A stretch of DNA of 6,091 bases, taken from NCBI GenBank assembly GCA_905211615.1, contig CAJMBB010000116.1, forward strand, positions 1-6,091. Reading direction: 5' to 3'. Of the stretch, positions 3,726-6,091 are shown in pieces. The first letter of the stretch is position 1, and each line of letters starts with the position of its first letter. A program made the position numbers and the translations under genes. This stretch comes from an uncultured Collinsella sp. (lineage in GTDB: Bacteria; Actinomycetota; Coriobacteriia; Coriobacteriales; Coriobacteriaceae). A model generated the notes under the pieces. The model searched no databases, had not been told where the DNA came from, and saw only the letters and a list, made by a program, of their open reading frames with translations.

Positions 3726-5873
3726 TTACCTCCCCTGCACCATGGTGAGGGAGATTTTCTTGCGGTCGCGATCGACCCTCTCGACCCACACCTTGACCGT
3801 GTCGCCGACGCGCACCACGTCGCTGGGGTGCTTGACGAAGCGGTTGGCCAGCTTGGAGATATGCACGAGGCCGTCCTGGTGCACGCCCACGTCGACGAAG
3901 GCACCAAAGTCGACGACGTTGCGCACCGTGCCCTTGAGTTCCATGCCGGGCTCCAGGTCGTCGATGGAAAGCGCCGAGCGGCTAAAGACCACCTCGGGCG
4001 CGTCGTCGCGCGGGTCGCGACCGGGCTTCTTGAGCTCGTTAACGATGTCGATGAGCGTGAGGGTGCCGCAGTCCAGGTCGCTTGCCAGCGCCGAGATGCT
4101 GCCCAGACGGCGCTCAATGTCGGGCACGCCGCCGCGGCTGAGCTCGCTGGCTTTAACGCCTGCGCGCTCCAGGACGGCCGTGGCCACCTCGTAGCTCTCG
4201 GGGTGGACGCTTGTCGCGTCGAGCGGGTTCTTGCCACCGCTGATGCGCAGGAAGCCCGCGGCGTTGAGATATGCCTTGGGTCCCAGCTTGGGGACTTTCT
4301 TGAGCTGGCGGCGATCGGTAAAGGCACCGTTTTCCTCGCGGTAGGCCACGATGTTCTTGGCCACGCTCGGCGTGATGCCCGATACGTATCCCAGCAGGCT
4401 CGCGCTCGCGGTGTTGACGTCGACGCCCACGCGGTTGACGACGTCTTCCACCACGTGGCCCAGGGTGCGCGAAAGCTCGGCCTGGTCAAGGTCGTGCTGG
4501 TACTGGCCAACGCCGATGGACTGGGGCGGAATCTTGACGAGCTCTGCCAGCGGGTCTTGCAGGCGGCGGCCCAGGCTCATGGCGCCACGAACGGTGACGT
4601 CCAGGTCGGGGTATTCCTGACTGGCGAGCTCGGAGGCGGAGTACACCGACGCGCCGGCTTCGTTGACGATGGTGTAGCGAAGGCTGGGCGCCTGCTCGGC
4701 GATGAACTCCGAGACGACTTCCTCGGTCTCGCGGCTGGCAGTGCCATTGCCGATGACGATGGTGTTGACGCCGTCCTTCTTGACGAGGCGGGCGAGCTCG
4801 CGCTTGGTGCCGGCGACGTCGTGGCGCGGCTTGGTGGGATAGACCACGCCGTGGTCGAGCAGCTTGCCGGTCTCGTCCATGACGGCGACCTTGCAGCCGG
4901 TGCGGTAGCCCGGATCGAGCGCGAGCACGCGGGCGCCGCGCACGGGGCGTGCCGAGAGCAGCCCCTCGAGATTCTTGGCAAAGACGTTGATGGCCTCGGT
5001 CTGGGCGCGAACGGTGAGTTTGGCGCGGGCCTCGCGCTCCAGCGAGGGGGCCATGAGGCGCTTGTAACCGTCGGCGATGGCGGCATCGAAGACGGGCGCG
5101 AAGACGCCCTGGCGGCGGGGCCAACGGCTTCCGAGGCGTGCCGTGGCGGCAGCGCCGTCGACGTTCACGCGCACGCGGAGCTTGCCCTCGCGCTCACCGC
5201 GGTCGATGGCCAGCACACGGTGGTTAGGGATGCGGCGCAGCGGTTCGTCATAGCTGTAGTACGGCTCGTAGGGAGTCTTCTCGGCGGGGTCGGTGGCCTC
5301 GACGATGATGTCGGCGGTGTTTTGCGTAAAGGCGCGCAGGTCGGCGACGTTCTCGGGGTCCTCGGCCACCGTTTCGGCCACGATGTCGGCGGCGCCGGCA
5401 AGCGCCTTTTCGGGCGTGTCGAAGCCAGCCTCCTCGTTGACGTATGCCGCGGCGGCGTCGAGTGCGCTGCCCTTGGCCGAGGCCTGCATAATGATCATGT
5501 TGGCGAGCGGCTCCAAGCCTGCCTCGCGGGCCTTCTGCGCGCGGGTCATGCGCTTTTTGCGGTAGGGCTTGTAGAGGTCCTCGACACGCTGGAGCTGCGT
5601 GGCCTCGCGAATCTGCTGTTCGAGTTCGGGCGTGAGCTTGCCCTGGGCGTCGATAAGCAGAATGACGTCCTCTTTACGCTGCTCAAGATTGCGCAGGTAG
5701 GACAGGCGCTCGTCGAGGGCGCGCAGGGCGACGTCGTCCATGCCGCCCGTGGCTTCCTTGCGGTAGCGCGAGATAAAGGGAATGGTGTTGCCCTCGTCGA
5801 TGAGCTTGACGGCCGCCTCGATGTTGGCGGCCTTAAGGTTGAGCTCGCGAGCGAGCTGGGCGATAAGATCCAT
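3726..5873 (-). CDS. tex: Tex family RNA-binding protein (transcription accessory protein)
   Basis: This 715-residue protein is full length (family about 715-785 residues). Tex is a conserved cytoplasmic nucleic-acid-binding protein related to eukaryotic Spt6 and linked to transcription and RNA metabolism. The N-terminal helical domain shows TIPFISRYRKEATGGMD (30-46) and YKPYRKKRMTRAQKAREAGLEPLA (about 101-124). A YqgF/RNase H-like domain begins near 315 with ALDPGYRTG (318-326), followed by GNGTASRETE (375-384) and SIGVGQYQHD (452-461). Helix-hairpin-helix motifs follow: LLGYVSGITPSVAKNIV (493-509) and KVPKLGPKAYLNAAGFLRI (526-544). A C-terminal S1 domain covers about 642-712 (GTVRNVVDFGAFVDVGVHQDGLVHIS). 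The start is the ATG after AAGGAG at 5883-5878. The frame is open upstream to an ATG at 5960, but those 29 residues do not resemble Tex and include a hairpin. It converges on the transaldolase and appears to be a single-gene unit. Confidence 0.97.
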   Translation of the reverse strand: MDLIAQLARELNLKAANIEAAVKLIDEGNTIPFISRYRKEATGGMDDVALRALDERLSYLRNLEQRKEDVILLIDAQGKLTPELEQQIREATQLQRVEDLYKPYRKKRMTRAQKAREAGLEPLANMIIMQASAKGSALDAAAAYVNEEAGFDTPEKALAGAADIVAETVAEDPENVADLRAFTQNTADIIVEATDPAEKTPYEPYYSYDEPLRRIPNHRVLAIDRGEREGKLRVRVNVDGAAATARLGSRWPRRQGVFAPVFDAAIADGYKRLMAPSLEREARAKLTVRAQTEAINVFAKNLEGLLSARPVRGARVLALDPGYRTGCKVAVMDETGKLLDHGVVYPTKPRHDVAGTKRELARLVKKDGVNTIVIGNGTASRETEEVVSEFIAEQAPSLRYTIVNEAGASVYSASELASQEYPDLDVTVRGAMSLGRRLQDPLAELVKIPPQSIGVGQYQHDLDQAELSRTLGHVVEDVVNRVGVDVNTASASLLGYVSGITPSVAKNIVAYREENGAFTDRRQLKKVPKLGPKAYLNAAGFLRISGGKNPLDATSVHPESYEVATAVLERAGVKASELSRGGVPDIERRLGSISALASDLDCGTLTLIDIVNELKKPGRDPRDDAPEVVFSRSALSIDDLEPGMELKGTVRNVVDFGAFVDVGVHQDGLVHISKLANRFVKHPSDVVRVGDTVKVWVERVDRDRKKISLTMVQGR

Positions 5874-5877
5874 GGGA

Positions 5878-5883
5878 CTCCTT
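5878..5883 (-). promoter_or_regulatory. Ribosome binding site that fixes the tex start
   Basis: AAGGAG on the minus strand lies 4 bases before the ATG at 5873-5871. The protein then begins MDLIAQLAREL, the usual Tex N-terminus. This decides against the ATG at 5960. Confidence 0.85.
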
Positions 5884-5917
5884 GCGTTTAAGGTGCGTTC
5901 GCAGCACAGGGCTACCA

Positions 5918-5926
5918 AGGATACCA
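5918..5926 (-). promoter_or_regulatory. Candidate extended -10 element, proximal tex promoter
   Basis: The minus strand reads TGGTATCCT, an extended -10 (TGn plus TATCCT, 4 of 6). At 17-base spacing the -35 position at 5941-5946 reads AAACAG, which is poor, and is covered by the hairpin at 5930-5952. If used, the leader would be about 38 bases. A distal alternative exists at 6000-6029. Confidence 0.3.
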
Positions 5927-5929
5927 CCC

Positions 5930-5952
5930 GCCCCAAAAGACTGTTTTGGGGC
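5930..5952. other. 9-bp perfect hairpin in the tex upstream region
   Basis: GCCCCAAAA (5930-5938) and TTTTGGGGC (5944-5952) flank a 5-base loop. No U-run follows on either strand. It lies between the distal candidate promoter and the tex ribosome binding site, so it could be a leader structure, a weak terminator for a gene entering from the right, or a protein site over the proximal promoter. Confidence 0.55.
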
Positions 5953-5985
5953 CGCGCCACGAAAATGACCTATCTACTACGTTTG

Positions 5986-6012
5986 AACCGTATGGGTCGA
6001 CCATACCTGGTT
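5986..6012. promoter_or_regulatory. Operator-like interrupted inverted repeat upstream of tex
   Basis: GTATGG (5990-5995) and CCATAC (6001-6006) flank 5 bases. Outside them AACC (5986-5989) pairs with GGTT (6009-6012) after a 2-base bulge, giving ten complementary pairs. The right arm overlaps the candidate -10 at 6005-6000, where a repressor would block polymerase. The regulator is unknown. Confidence 0.45.
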
Positions 6013-6029
6013 TTACCGAAAATCGGCAA
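6000..6029 (-). promoter_or_regulatory. Candidate distal tex promoter
   Basis: On the minus strand, TTGCCG (6029-6024, 4 of 6 to consensus) is separated by 18 bases from TATGGT (6005-6000, 4 of 6). The -10 overlaps the operator-like inverted repeat. The leader would be about 120 bases and contain the hairpin at 5930-5952. I see no gene in 6030-6091. Confidence 0.35.
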
Positions 6030-6091
6030 GCCGTCTACCTGCACTGATAATTGTTCTCGGGGGAAGCGGGCACTGCGGGGCGCGGCAACGG

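Noticed and set aside
3669..5891. A 740-codon plus-strand open frame running across the whole tex gene
   Set aside because: The opposite frame has full-length, family-typical Tex domains. The plus-strand translation is a low-complexity Val/Gly/Asp/Leu shadow of a GC-rich gene, and its first residues come from the intergenic repeat.
5874..5960. 29-residue N-terminal extension of Tex from the ATG at 5960
   Set aside because: AAGGAG lies just before the ATG at 5873, and the Tex family starts at about MDLIAQLA. The extension reads through the hairpin region.
6045..6051. TGATAAT as a rightward -10 element for a divergent gene beyond the window
   Set aside because: No acceptable -35 lies 16-18 bases upstream, and no start codon with a ribosome binding site follows before the window ends.

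Overview
The window is a high-GC bacterial chromosomal segment with strong AGGAG-type ribosome binding sites. Protein style, codon use and layout suggest an actinobacterial gut commensal of the Coriobacteriia, Collinsella-like. That placement is an inference from the sequence and not a database match. The content is mostly ordinary housekeeping and metabolic genes. The most unusual material is in the intergenic regions.

Layout, left to right. Positions 1-102 hold a strong hairpin just upstream of the first ribosome binding site. Two tightly packed plus-strand genes follow: an aldo/keto reductase (103-1047) and an alpha/beta hydrolase of the hormone-sensitive-lipase type (1050-2141). They are separated by 2 bases and closed by a 12-bp-stem terminator (2175-2212). 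Positions 2213-2332 are non-coding and hold short direct and nested inverted repeats. These lead into a 5'-truncated remnant of a Cof-type HAD phosphatase (2333-2584). A 211-bp intergenic region (2585-2795) carries hairpins and two copies of an 11-bp motif. It precedes a short transaldolase of the Fsa-like family (2796-3500).

The transaldolase converges on tex, which lies on the minus strand (3726-5873) and encodes a full-length RNA-binding Tex protein. The 225 bp between the two stop codons hold a strong plus-strand terminator. On either side of it is one copy of a 43-bp repeat, 37 of 43 positions identical, in inverted orientation. Each copy lies just past the stop codon of its own gene, in the same orientation relative to that gene. 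The last 218 bp (5874-6091) are the tex leader and upstream region, with candidate promoters, a 9-bp hairpin and an operator-like inverted repeat.

How the genes relate: the reductase and the hydrolase are probably co-transcribed and translationally coupled, and could act on the same small carbonyl or ester substrates, but no pathway is identifiable. The transaldolase (sugar-phosphate metabolism) and Tex (RNA-associated) look like independent single-gene units. No CRISPR array, tRNA, rRNA, transposase or phage gene was seen. I found no convincing new multi-gene system. The best lead is the 3'-end-associated repeat family at the convergent junction.
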